A stretch of DNA of 64,000 nucleotides. Origin: Adenophora triphylla var. japonica (lineage: Eukaryota; Streptophyta; Magnoliopsida; Asterales; Campanulaceae). The stretch is from NCBI GenBank assembly GCA_022495995.1, contig JAFEMH010000732.1:496001-560000 (forward strand), read 5' to 3'. The notes below the pieces were generated by a model. That model ran no database searches. It had not been told where the DNA came from and saw only the letters and a list, made by a program, of their open reading frames with translations. Made by a program: the position numbers and the translations under genes. Numbering within the stretch: position 1 is the stretch's first letter; the number at the start of each line of letters is the position of its first letter. Below, one piece after another: positions 46,101-57,156 of this stretch.

Positions 46101-47703
46101 ATCCTTTTCCTTTGACTTATCTAGCCTTTCCCATTCCACGAGCAATGATAGGCTTTGGCGCTACTCGCTATGCGATTAATATATATGTAGGGTCTAGGGT
46201 TTAAGTTGGTAATTATCGGTGCTATTGGTTTGAGGTTCAACAGGCGAGGTTTTCTGCTGTTTGATGGTGATTATAAGAAGTTCTGTCAGTGTCCAGTAAG
46301 GGTCTGCCGAGTTTTAGGGTTCAAATGAGTATTCGGTCAGGTTCGAGTTTAGATCTGATTGAGGTTCAGCTTTGTATAGTGACAGCGTGCTTGTTTAGCT
46401 TGGCTTTGCAGGCTAAGGTTAAGATTGGAGGGTTAAAGTGTTTTGGATGCTGAAGATGTAATGGGTAATTGTTCTATTCTATAAATGTGGGATCTTTTGT
46501 CAATGCTTAGGATTGCTAGACTTTATGAAAGGAGGATGGCATTGAATTTAAGGACACTAACTGGATGTGTTTGATGATTCGGTGAACAAGCTAGTTGGAT
46601 TGCCATGAACAAGAGTTGATGCCACCTGAGAGCACTAACGGTAGAATAAGAATTATGGGAGAGAAGAGTACAAGATATATATAGGCTAGAGTCTCGGGTC
46701 TGGAGCCTCTGGAAGATCAGGCCAGGCAACGTGAAGAGGTGAGTAAAGGTAATCGCCTATGGGAAACACGAAAAACTAGAAAAGGTGATCAGACATCATT
46801 TCCAGCCTAGATATCATCAACTTTAGCTAGATCTATCTGTTGGTCGTCAATATTTACCTGTTGGTCGTCAATATTTACCTCATCCAAGAACACAGCCGTG
46901 GTATCTGATTGAAGCTTTGTTGTTCCTCAAAGCTAGGGAAAGTCGCTGGCACTGGAATTTTGACCAGCTTCACATACTTGGTTGCCCACATGTATACAAC
47001 TTATCCCCTAGGCCAGTTCTAGATTTGGGTAGTTTCCAATTGGCTTTCAGTTTTGTTTGGGCTTTCGCTTACTGGCTTTGTTTTGATTTCTCATTCAATT
47101 AGGGGTTTTGAAGAAAAAATGATTTTTTTGGGCTAAAATTTGAATCAGTCTCTTCTATTATTGTGAGTTGAACTTGGTTGGTTCTATGGGTTAAGTTTCT
47201 TGTCACGTAAATTATTTGTGTACTTAAATTTCATATATTGCTATCATTCATAAAGAAGTTTGTTAAAATGCAAATAGTTTACTTAAATTTTTAATTAATT
47301 GTTGCCTTGTTTGCCTTTCGCTATCAAAATGTACCTCTTGCACGCCTCTCTCTTTCCACTTTTTATGCTATGATATAAATACCCATAATTCTTTTTCCTC
47401 TATTCCATTTTCCCTAATTCTTATCCAGTTTTTGGTCACGTCACTGTTTCTGCTTATTGGTCAAACGAATGCAAGATATGGTTAGCTAGTTAAAGTTTCA
47501 CAATTGTCTTCCGTTTCTCATAATGCCAATTTTGAATGTCATGTTTATTGCAGGAATTACCCAACATGAGGCCTTTGCATTTACATACTGTGATTCCCCC
47601 ACACTTGACCACTATTGTACCAACAATGTTCCCAAATGTAGCATCTACACAGTTCCACAATGTCGCTTCTGCACAGTTGCAGGATGCCCGCCTTCCGCAT
47701 TAG
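43172..47703 (+). CDS. FAR1/FHY3-family (FRS) protein, domesticated MULE transposase
   Basis: Predicted nuclear DNA-binding regulator descended from a MULE transposase. Exons 43172-45232, 45340-45396 and 47554-47703 join in frame at phase-0 GT-AG sites to 755 aa; the last exon encodes ELPNMRPLHLHTVIPPHL and ends LQDARLPH. I chose ATG 43172 (MDAQVVVSS). Domains: FAR1 DNA-binding region (about 20-115) with EAAYEYYVEYAKSVGF, GCKASLHVKRK and the EHNHEL zinc-ligand motif; MULE transposase domain (about 226-320) with VSFDTTYFMSKYKIPLVFF and VILTDQNSAIKAAV; SWIM zinc finger (about 518-534) CSCRAFEFKGYLCRH. Arabidopsis FAR1 and FHY3 act in phytochrome A signalling; which FRS clade this is cannot be settled by eye. 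The 2.16-kb last intron could hide further phase-0 exons. Unspliced, the first exon reads on to TAA at 45362, adding a spurious tail. Confidence 0.9.
45969..46145. repeat. Inverted repeat in the last FRS intron
   Basis: TGCTCGTGGAATTAGAAAGG with the following 22 bases (about 45969-46012) is inverted at about 46102-46145 (CCTTTTCCTTTGACTTATCT to TTCCACGAGCA). A segment ATGATAGGCTTTGGCGCTAC occurs at about 46020 and again at about 46146. The intron would form a stem of about 43 bp. Origin unknown, probably a rearranged MITE. Confidence 0.7.
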
Positions 47704-48935
47704 CTTGTACTTGATTAAGTATTCCTGTAAAAATAACTTTCTGCAATTTTGCATCAAAAGTTCTTTCCGCTTTAAATGATAATTGTTGTACCAAAAACAC
47801 GTTTCTAACCTTACCATTTTTGCTTGTAAAAGTCAAAAGTCAGGTTCTGTTCGGTAGTGTTTTCGTGCAAATCCTACCTTTTTTTTCTTTGTGAGAATAT
47901 AATCCAAAATATCTGCGTACTTCAAAAAAAGAAGCGTACGAAAAGTTTGTTGTGAGGTTGAATGACAAGAATAAGGAGGAGCGAAGGACAATCATGCAGA
48001 ATCTCAATGTTCAAGGTAAGAGCTCTTTCCATATACAAGAAAAATGTTTTATTTCTGGTTTATTTTGCTTAGGCACAAGATTTTGGAGCTATTTTTTTTC
48101 CATTTGTTAAGTAAATCCCATGAATTTGAGTTAGTTTCATATCGTAAATCAGTCTCTATATCTGACCACAATCGCACATTACAACAGTTGTACTTGGATG
48201 AATCTTGTTCACAAAGAAGACACAGAAACTTACGACGTTTCTCATATGTCAGGTATTGGTATTCCTTGTATATTGAGTACTTCTGTTGATATGCCTTATA
48301 TGAGCATTCTGACACAAGTTATAAGCTACTATGGAGTACATTTTACGGATATTGCAATCTGACCACAAATCAGAATCTATTCTAAATGTGCCTTGCTATG
48401 AGAGATTGCGATTTTGAAAAATATGGTCTTCTTTAAGATTGAGAAGTGGCTGCATTTAAGTATGGACTTATTGTTGAGCGGCGGACGCTCTCTATTTGTA
48501 AGATATCAGCCCTTTTCGACTATTCCTGTTGTAGTGTCGTGTATTCTCTCTGTCTCTATTTCAGAGCGAGGTATGTTTCATTATTGAGAAATTATTGTTT
48601 TAAGATAATGATAGCAATACACTTTCAGTTTATAGGAATAATTATGCATGAAGTTGTCAACTAGAGTGATTGTGGCCTCATAATGATTTAACCTTTTAGA
48701 AGATAACGATTTCATTAGTTATCTTGTGATTTTATCTGTTTGAACCAAATTAGTCGGCATCCAATATAGTATTCGGATATTGATGATTAAGAAAAAAAAA
48801 ATGATTTTATTTGAACTAAAAAATCACAAATTAAGAAGGGAATTAAATGAGTATTGTTGCATACCACATTAAGCCTGAATGGGTGTTGCATACCATATTA
48901 AAACCGATTTCATCAGTTATTGTGAGTTTACTATA
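47704..48935. other. Downstream of FRS; one possible orphan exon
   Basis: The FRS 3' UTR should lie here. At 47932-48015 there is an exon-like piece: acceptor AAAAAAAG, then an open phase reading EAYEKFVVRLNDKNKEERRT and IMQNLNVQ, then donor G|GTAAG. I do not recognise it, and it could be an alternative FRS 3' exon or a gene remnant. The rest shows no feature. Confidence 0.35.
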
Positions 48936-49438
48936 CTCCCTCTGGTTCGGAGAATCTTACCTATTTTGACTTTTGATTTTGACTTTTGATGGTCAACAGT
49001 AATAATGAACTTTAATTAAATATTAATATCAATTTAATCATCATTTTAGTAAAAATCTAAAATTTGTTATTGATAAATCTCTACTGATCTATTAATAATA
49101 ATTCTTAAAATTTCATTAAAACGATTAGATTGACATTAATATTTGATTAAAATTAATGAGAGTTGTCGCAAACGAACTCAAGGCCACTATCCCTTCTTAT
49201 TGTGAGGCCACTATGAGTCTTTTGGGTCATGTACAAGTTTCGGATTGCAACATCAACCGATTACATTAACTAGAGTGAATCTTAGTAAAAAAAAAATTTT
49301 CTTCCATATTTATTATATTTTTGCAAAACAAAAAAATAAAATTGAAAGTGAATTGCAAAAATATTCACGATTTTTTTTTTTCAGTTAAAAATTAATATTT
49401 TCAAAATGATTCTTAAATTCAAGAGGGGATGCAGAGAG
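48936..49438. mobile_element. Degenerate Stowaway-type sequence
   Basis: Left end CTCCCTCTGGTTCGGAGAAT follows TA. A right-hand GGATGCAGAGAG|TA is at about 49427-49440. The inner part has its own fold (TTTAATTAAATATTAATATC against GACATTAATATTTGATTAAA). The pairing of these two ends is uncertain; they may belong to two broken elements. Confidence 0.45.
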
Positions 49439-50204
49439 TACTATGTAACATGATAGTTAGATCCGGAAAACATGGACGGGATAGAGATTAGTAATTACAG
49501 CTCTTCTCAAAGATTTTGGAATTTAAAATTAACAACAAAACATAAACTTGCACTAAAAACTGCATCATTTTGTTCCCGCAACTTCGTCTACGTTAACCAC
49601 ACACATATTCTAATTACGAAGACAGTAATCCCTTTTTCTGCTTCATTTATTTTTTGTCGAGGACGATTATCTGAATACTATATTAAATTAGATGTCGATT
49701 AATCTGATTCGAGTCTGATAGGTTCACATCAAAACTCATACACCAAACTTTTAACGTTGTTGCTTTCATGTTCGCGTGATTTCAGCCATTCTTTGAACAT
49801 CAATTACTCTCCCTCCCTTGTCTATATAAAGATGTTTTTATTTGTGTTTTATTAAGTAGTATTATTTTAATAATTATTATATTAAAATCATTAAATTTCT
49901 CAAATTGGCTACCCAAAATAAAAACAAAAGGAAAAGAGGAATATAATGTTTGAGGAAGAGAGGCAATTAAATCACATAATATAATAATAAAATCCAAACG
50001 GAGGCTTTAATTTATTGGATGATTCTAATGTCTAGGAATGAAGATAAAGACAATGAGGAAAAAACAGGTAGGATAAGAAGGGACAATTTTTGGGGAAAAG
50101 AAGCACATGGAAACGTATCTCCCATAACATGCACTTGATCTATAACATGTGACGTGACAATTTGACTCGCAACCCTTTTTTCTTCCATTTTAAAGTAAAT
50201 GTTA
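49439..50204. other. Spacer with an orphan MITE-like end
   Basis: CTCTCCCTCCCTTGTCTATA at about 49806 resembles a MITE left end without a clear partner. No gene. Confidence 0.4.
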
Positions 50205-50428
50205 GGCTACGTTTGTTTAGCGTAAAATATTTTTCGGTTGTTTAGTGTAAGATTTTTTTCGAAAAATGATTTCCTGCGAAATGTTTTTCGAAAAATGAAA
50301 ATATTTTCCGGAAAATGAGATAAACATGTTTAGAGTAAAACATTTTCTCAATTTTTCGGTGCGAAACAAACACCGAAAAATGGGGAAAATGTTTTTCGGA
50401 AAACATTTTTCCCCAAACAAACGGAGCC
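50205..50428. mobile_element. Harbinger-type MITE (TTA duplication)
   Basis: The ends GGCTACGTTTGTTTAG and inverted GGCTCCGTTTGTTTGGGG are flanked by TTA on both sides (50202-50204 and 50429-50431). The interior is a set of GAAAAATG/CATTTTTC inverted motifs. The 3-bp TTA duplication is the PIF/Harbinger signature. A partial relative is at 8093-8252. Confidence 0.78.
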
Positions 50429-50582
50429 TTAGTAGTTCATTTAGTTGTATTTTTTTAAAAGTAAAATATTAAATCACCATTAAATTAAGACAAAAACTTA
50501 AAAATATGAGTAGGCTCTCTACAAATATAAGATGCTCAACTCAAGTATTATCGGTTATTACATTGACATTTACAAGCATACT

Positions 50583-50730
50583 TTTTTTTCAATTGTTTTT
50601 TTATTAATTAATAATTTAATTTATTAAAAGAGTGACACTTTAAATTGCTAGAAATTATATTTGGTGGGTTTCGAACCCCTGACCTCTCATGTTGAAAGGA
50701 ACATTGGATGCCGATTGAGTAAGAGTTCTT
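50583..50730 (-). mobile_element. Short tRNA-derived SINE or SINE fragment
   Basis: On the minus strand CTTACTCAATCGGCATCCAA resembles an A box region, and AGGGGTTCGAAACCCACC contains a B box about 35 nt later. An A-rich end lies at about 50583. About 150 bp in all. Confidence 0.65.
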
Positions 50731-51307
50731 TGGTGACATTTACAAGTACACAAAAAATGTAAAAAGAGGGAAGACGAAATAGGATTTTCGTGCATAAAGC
50801 TGCAGTAGTATTCTCAATTTTTCACCTTTTACCTCTCGTAACAACATCCTATAACGCACAAATGTCTTTGCAAGTGTTGCTTGTACACTGCCGTATGTCA
50901 ATATTCACAAAATGCCCTACTGAAAAATATTTAGCTTTGAAAATACAATGATTTAAGGCCCCTGGGTTGGCTATAAATCGCCAACCCAACATTCCAAGCA
51001 ATGTTAATACCATAAATGATTACATAATGAATATCAATAGAGAAGATAATGCAAAAGCTCTCAACATGAAGAGAATACAATAAATTAAACATTATTTCTC
51101 TTTAACTATTTAAAATCTAAAATGAAAAATTTAAACAGGACTGAAAAACAACCAGATCTATAAGTAGATTTAGAATATAATATTAATAAATCATTAATCA
51201 AATGTGTCCATTTTTTTAATTTGCTTATGATTACGACGAATTTGATTTTTACAATTTTTTTAGAAATTTATTTGACAGAGGGAGTACTATCGTAATGTTT
51301 CAGTGAA
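50731..51307. other. Spacer
   Basis: No gene. GACAGAGGGAGTA (about 51273-51286) is an orphan Stowaway-like right end. Confidence 0.4.
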
Positions 51308-51883
51308 AATTTACAAGGGCAATTTGCAATTTGGTTAGCTAAGTTTGTATAACCTTCACAATCTGGTTCCCAACATTGTAAACTGGACAATCTGATTTCT
51401 GAGTTTGCCATTTCGTTGCAAATTGAAATATAAAACTAACTTTTCGTTAGTTTTTCGAATAAGAAGGTTTCATGTGCCATAGACATGACTTTTTAGGGGT
51501 AAATTTGTCATTTCACACTCGTTCTTCCTCTTCTTTCCTTTTCCCACCAACTCCATCCCCCTTCCTCCCCCTTTCCATCCAGCTTCATCTCCCTCCCTCC
51601 TCCTTTCCGGCAGCCCCTCCTTCCCTCACTACGACCGACCTCCTCACCTCATGTCGACTACACCCCCACCACCCAGATGCAGACGCCTACACAATAGAAA
51701 CCCGCCACTACACTACACCACCATTGCCCACAAAAAAATTGCCTCCTATCAAGAATTCCTACACCAAAAAAATGTGACCCATAATTAGAGATTTGAAAGA
51801 TGAAGAATTACCGTGGAAAGCTTCCATGGTGCCCAAAATTGGTGCAAAATCGAGGGGTTATCTTTGATCAAACTCTGCCCGTC

Positions 51884-53526
51884 TGATGCAGATCAACAAT
51901 AACAAAGTTTTGGCGAAACAGTGGTTTCACGGCCGCGCGTTGGAAGTGGCACGCCCGTGCAAAAAGGGCTGTAAATTCTGGATTTGTTGCACGGTCGTGC
52001 ATGTTAAAGTGCACGCCCGCGCAAGGCGGCAACTCAGAATTAGGGTTTTCGTATTTGCTGATTTTTGTGAACAATTAGTTAGGGTATTTTGATCTTTTCA
52101 ACTATAAGTTGTTTTAGGGTTTCATTAGTATTTATAGTTGTCTTAGGATTTGTAAAAGGGGAGTTTTTGAGTTTATGAAATAGAGAAAAGCTTAGGCTTT
52201 CATATATTGATTTTTTTTATCGTTCGGTCTACAATCTCTATCCTCAAGGCATCATTTGGTATCAGTTTCCTGGACGAATATCAATGGCTGAACGAGGACG
52301 CGTTGGTCGTGGTGAACGTGGTGGTAGAGGTAGGGGTCGTGCAGCGGATCCCCAGGAAGATGACCATCATCACGAACGAGACCTTCGTGATATCGAGATG
52401 AACGAGATGCGAAGACAGATTCAGATACTCCAGAACCGCTTGGCACGCGTGGAGCCTCCACCGAATATGGGTTTAGATTCGGATTCTTCATCCGAGGATA
52501 TGGAGTATAGAGAAGGGATTAATTCCTTCGCCCAAAATCATGGACATCATGACAGGTATGCGGAACCCTTCCAGGGATATCGGTGTGAAGATCGAAATTC
52601 CGGAGTTCGAAAGTAAGGCAAATCCTGATGATTTCATTGATTCTTGAATTAATACTGTTGAGCGCATGTATGATCTAAAATACATAGCTGATAGTAATAA
52701 GGTGTATAGAGAGGAATTTTTTTCCGAATCTTCAAGTCCAGAAGATCTTGTCGATTGGTCAAAACCTCCTATATTTGATGAATGTCATTGTGATATTTGT
52801 CAAGTGATGACAGCAGATCCTCTTCGTGTTAAAACAATTGATAGTGAATTCTCACAAAATCAATTGGTGTGGAAGTTTGAAGCGGTTACCGTTGGTCATC
52901 GGTACGCAGATCCGTTTGACACGTATACTCCCGTTCTTCTGTTTTGTGGATTCTTCAGAAATTGATTATTGAGTATTCCGTCTCATCGCAATGGAGTGAT
53001 TGGATGTATATTGTTACGTAGGCAATGGAGTTTAGAGTTCGTCAAGGGCATATAGTTCCTTTTGCATATGGAGTTCGAATTTTTCGGGTTATCGTGGTGC
53101 TCTTATCGAGGATATTGACTCGTGGTCGAGTCTTTTCAAAGGAAGGAAGGATGATGCAGATCAACAACAACAGAGTTTTGGCAAAACAGTGGTTGCACGG
53201 GTGCGCGTTGGAAGTGGCACGCCCGTGCAAGAAGGGCTGTAAATTCTGGATCTGTTGCACGGCCGTGCATGTTAAAGCGCACACCCGTGCAAGGCGGCAA
53301 CTCAGAATTAGGGTTTTCGTATTTGCAGCTGGTTTTTGTGAACAGTTAGTTAGGGTATTTTGATCTTTTAATTTATAAGTTGTTTTAAGATTTCATTAGT
53401 ATTTATAGTTGTCATAGGGTTTGGAAAAGGAGAGTTTTTGAGTTTATGAAATAGAGAAAAGCTTAGGCTTTTATATATTGATTCTTGTTTATCGTTCGAT
53501 CTACATTCTCTAGCCTCAAGGCATCA
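51884..53526 (+). mobile_element. Short non-autonomous LTR element, gag remnant inside
   Basis: LTRs 51884-52254 and 53152-53526 start TGATGCAGATCAACAA and end CCTCAAGGCATCA. The perfect 5-bp duplication CCGTC is at 51879-51883 and 53527-53531. Next to the left LTR is TTTGGTATCAG (Met-tRNA primer site), and before the right LTR is AAAGGAAGGAAGGA (polypurine tract). The internal 0.9 kb keeps only gag pieces and a polyprotein tail. Each LTR has four GCACGCCCGTGC-type near-palindromes near its start. It needs proteins from another element to move. Confidence 0.88.
52284..52963 (+). pseudogene. Gypsy-like gag remnant
   Basis: An Arg/Gly-rich start (MAERGRVGRGERGGRGRGRA) is followed by a short coiled-coil stretch EMNEMRRQIQILQNRLARVE. 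After a frameshift near 52575 the sequence reads VKIEIPEFESKANPDDF, then a stop, then NTVERMYDLKYIADSNKV. These match gypsy Gag N-terminal wording, where a P-D-D-F-I-D-W and V-E-R-x-F-D pattern is usual. The remainder (EEFFSESSSPEDLVDWSKPP and further) is not recognised. Capsid core, protease, RT and integrase are absent. Confidence 0.6.
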
Positions 53527-53844
53527 CCGTCTCTCTCTCGTTGCTATTTTTGGGTAATTGAAAACTGCATTTGTCGATCAGATATGGGAGGATCCTAGGG
53601 TGGTTGATTCAAGTGTAAACCCAGTGACATCTCACTAATGTCGTCAAATTCGTTTGCCCTTAATGGGGTGTTTAATATTCATATCATTAGTCAAATTCGT
53701 TTGCCCTTAATGGGGTGTTTAATATTCATAATTAGATTTAATAGTATTATTAATTTGTTTGGAGAATAGTAGTTATTTGATTTTTGTTTTTAATTACTAT
53801 AAAATAAAATAAAAAAATACTATAAAAATGTTTGGGGCTTAAAA

Positions 53845-53885
53845 AAGGGAAGGGGGAGGGGGAGGGGGAGGGGGGGGGAGATGAA
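53845..53885 (+). repeat. (GGGGGA)n tract
   Basis: Several G-runs of four to nine bases separated by single A form another quadruplex candidate. Internal to the MULE. Confidence 0.8.
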
Positions 53886-54152
53886 GTTGGCTGAAATGGG
53901 GGGAGGGAGGGGGAAGAAGTTGGTGGGAAAAGGAAAAAATAGGAAGAATGAGTGTAAATTTGCCCCTAAGAAGTAATGTGTATGGTATATGCACCTTTTC
54001 CGTCAAAAATTTAACGAAAAATTAGTTTTTATATCAATTTGCAACAAAATGAAAAATTCAGAAATTAGATTGTCCAATTTTCAATGTTGGGAATCAAATT
54101 GCTAAGGTTATACAAACTTAGGTAACTAAATTGCGAATTGCCCAATTTAAAA

Positions 54153-54894
54153 TTGTTAATAATTCACTAAGAAAAATATTACGGGCTTCAAAAAAATTAA
54201 AATTATCAATAATAACTTTAAAATTTTATTAAAATATAATATTAATAAATTAATAATCAAATATCAATAGAATTAACCACTAAAATTGAAGTGAAACTAT
54301 TTTTGTTTTCTTGAGTAAATAGAGTAGTTGGTGTAGGTCCCAAATCTTTGGATATCAACAACACTAAATAAAGCATTCCGTTTACAAATGCGACAACAGA
54401 AACAGAGCATTTCCAATGCAACCAGGCCTAATTTCTGCCCATTTTCCATATGCCGACGACCGTCTCGACTCTAGCCAACAAATCACGAAACTTTCGGAAC
54501 ATAATACGTTGACCAAATAGCATGTAAAGGGTATTTTTTTTTTTACCATGTTCGGACCAATGCCACAACATTAGAGTGGAAAGAAAATCCAAAGAAAAAA
54601 AACTCACACCATCCTAAATTAATGTTCATTTTTTTTTAGAAAATATTAAAACATTTTTTGGTCTCATTTAAATTTTTGTTGGTGATAGAGTTCAAGCTTG
54701 ATTCAGTTTATCAGAAGTTTTACTTGCGAGTTGCATTCGGTTCATCCATTTTATCATATAAGACTAACGTCTGTTGAATTTTGAGCATTATTAGAAAGAA
54801 GATGAAGTAGTATTAAGGAGGGTGTATAACACGACTCACACAAATTTGATCAATACGGTTTCTTCTTGTTGTTAGTTCAATTTATATCGTAAAT
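54153..54894. other. Spacer
   Basis: No gene or repeat supported. Confidence 0.45.
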
Positions 54895-56205
54895 GTTAAA
54901 AAAAATCACTGTACTATTCACTTTTTGCATGTTTCACCACTAAACTAATATTTTTTTGCATACAACACATTGTACTAATTTATTTTTGCATCCATGATCA
55001 ATATCACTAACGAGGTTAGTTTTTCCCGTCAAATAATCATATGCAACACATGTGATTAAATCATAAGAAATATTTTCGGCAGATTGTTTTAAAAATATAA
55101 ATTTAGATGTAGGGTTTAAATTTTCCTTTTGAAAACTGTAGGAGGCAAAATAAAAAAAATAACTTCACGAATCACATCCCCTCCCTTCTTCAACCTTCCC
55201 CACCATTAACCAAAATCTGCAAAGGAAAAAATAAATTCTTATGCACGAGGCCCTGCCGCCTGTGCCGCCCCCATCCCTTCTTCTTCCCCAGCCTCCCCCT
55301 CACAAAACCCAATTCTCTCTTTTTCTTCATTCCCAAATCTCGTAACCCCACCCAACCATCATCAATAAAAAAATGGAGGATTAGGGTTCATGTTCGTTTG
55401 GGTCTTTGTGAAATGTTTTGAGTTTTTTTTCCTGGAATTTTGAAGTGGTGGCGGCGGTGACATGGTGCTGGCAATGACACGGTGTCGGTGGTAACGTTGG
55501 TGACAGTGATTGTTAGATTGTGGTAACATTGATGGTGGTGGTTGGTTAGGGTGGTGGTGCTAGATTTAAAAGTTAATGGTGAGTGATGAAATTGAAAAAC
55601 ATAAGTCTAAAAAACTTGGGCAATGAACATTATATTTAAAGGGAAAATGACTTAATTGTAAACAAAAGTAAATACTAATATTTAAGTGAAAAATAAAAAA
55701 AGATTAGTGAAATATGAAAAGATTAATAAGTCAAGAACCAATATAGAACAAGTTAAATTTACAAAAAGTTAATGAACAGTGAACTATCTAAAATACTTCT
55801 TAAAATATGATTACATGCGTCGCAAATGATTATTTAACGGGGATAAACTAACCCCGTTAGTGATAGTTATCACGGATGTAAAAATAAACTAGTTTAATGT
55901 GTTTTATGTAAAAAAACTAGTCATGAAAAACACAAAAAGTGAATAATTCAATGTTTTTTTCTTCTTGCAATTTTTCTTTTTAATTATATTGTAATCTGTT
56001 ATTACCTCTTAAAATATGATTACATGCGTCGCAAATGATTATTTAACGGGGATAAACTAACCCCGTTAGTGATAGTTATCACGGATGTAAAAATAAACTT
56101 GTTTTATGTGTTTTATGTAAAAAAACTAGTTTAGTGGTGAAAAACACAAAAAGTGAATAATTCAATGTTTTTTTTTCTTGCAATTTTTCTTTTTAATTAT
56201 ATTGT
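54895..56205. mobile_element. Long-TIR element with duplicated right terminus
   Basis: The left terminus (about 54895-55085) is inverted at about 55790-55965 and again at about 56000-56195. Shared strings are ATTATTCACTTTTTG, CACCACTAAACTA, TTTATTTTTACATCC and ATCACTAACGGGGTTAG. The outer right copy matches the left end better than the inner one. The interior (55180-55600) is C-rich then G-rich (GTGGTGGCGGCGGTGACATG), possibly promoter or 5' exon-like, with no clear ORF. TIR length suggests a MULE; no target duplication was resolved. Confidence 0.65.
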
Positions 56206-56345
56206 AATCTGTTATTCTTTGTGTTTGTATAAGATTTTGTTTGACAAAAAAATCGACTGAAGCTATCCACGAGTCATGCATAAAATTTCAAAAATTAATA
56301 TTTTAAACCATTAAAATTGAATATTAACATTGTATATAATGAGTG
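56206..56345. other. Short AT-rich flank
   Basis: No feature seen. It ends at the left boundary of copia element B (GATATT before TGTTAAG). Confidence 0.4.
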
Positions 56346-56350
56346 ATATT

Positions 56351-56743
56351 TGTTAAGAATCAACAGGCTTCATCATCAAGTGAGGCGCCCGCCTCTCTGA
56401 AATCCATGCGCTCGCCTCAAATTGAAAATTCCAAGGCTGAAGTCTCTGTGAACCATGCGGCCGCCTCATTCTGTGGGAGGCGCCCGCCTCAAATTGTCCA
56501 TGACCTGCCTGGAGCCTCGGCCTCCCATGCGGTCGCCTCACCCTGTGCGAGGCGCCCGCCTCAAGCTGACTGATGCTCTCCTTGGCTGATTCCACTTGAT
56601 TCACGCAGCCTTATCCCTTTAAATTTGGTTAATGTATTTATTTATTTGTGCCTCTTAGTTTTAGCCTTTTCATATAGCTTCCCACATGTATATATACTCT
56701 TCAGTTGTGAAATGAAAAATCATCATTTGCCAAAGTTTTTACA
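56351..56743 (+). repeat. Copia B left LTR
   Basis: TG...CA ends, 393 bp. The array of GAGGCGCCCGCCTC-type motifs occupies 56382-56570 (about six units, including ATGCGGCCGCCTC and TGCGCTCGCCTC variants). TATA box TATATATA at about 56690. The last bases TTTTTACA abut the primer-binding site. Confidence 0.88.
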
Positions 56744-56874
56744 TGGCATCAGAGCATTGTGATCAATAAAAATTCAACCCATTCCAAAACTTTCGCCGCC
56801 ACCATACCCCAACTTGCTCTCGGCTAAACCCCACCGGCCGTTTTCTCTCACTCTCAAAACCTTACTATTCTACC

Positions 56875-57156
56875 ATGGCTACACATGACTATACAGCCCA
56901 AACCCTAGTGCCTTCGGCCACCCACAACCCTACTTCAGGCTACCTCAATGGCAAGTACCAATATTGCAATCGCAAGGGACATGTTACGTCCCAATGCAAT
57001 CGATTCAAGAGGGATTATCCCACCGTTACTTTTCCCTCCATCCCACCATCTATACAACCCAACCCAATCAACATTCTGCCACCAACAATCACTTACCAAA
57101 ATCCTAGGCAAAACCCTGGTCCTAGTCTCAACCCAACTTTAGAAAAATTCCAGTAA
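56875..57156 (+). pseudogene. Copia B gag C-terminal remnant
   Basis: About 93 codons from ATG 56875. The zinc-knuckle segment is KYQYCNRKGHVTSQCNRF. The first Cys of the usual C-x2-C-x4-H-x4-C is Tyr (TAC), so metal binding is probably lost. The large N-terminal capsid region expected in copia Gag is absent. It ends in TAA at 57154, one change from CAA, and the same frame continues with protease. Confidence 0.75.

Larger units (their letters stand above)
51317..54143. mobile_element. Long-TIR MULE with a nested LTR element
   Basis: The left end GGGCAATTTGCAATTTGGTT and inverted right end GGGCAATTCGCAATTTAGTT pair for about 210 bp (further shared strings: AAGTTTGTATAACCTT, CCCAACATTG, TTTCGTTA). 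Flanks AATTTACAA (51308-51316) and AATTTAAAA (54144-54152) match at 8 of 9 positions, fitting a Mutator 9-bp duplication. Inside are a C-rich segment (51520-51760, TTCCTCCCCC-type), the LTR element at 51884-53526, a 40-bp direct repeat (about 53643 and 53690, TCAAATTCGTTTGCCCTTAA) and a GGGGGA tract. No transposase. Confidence 0.78.
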
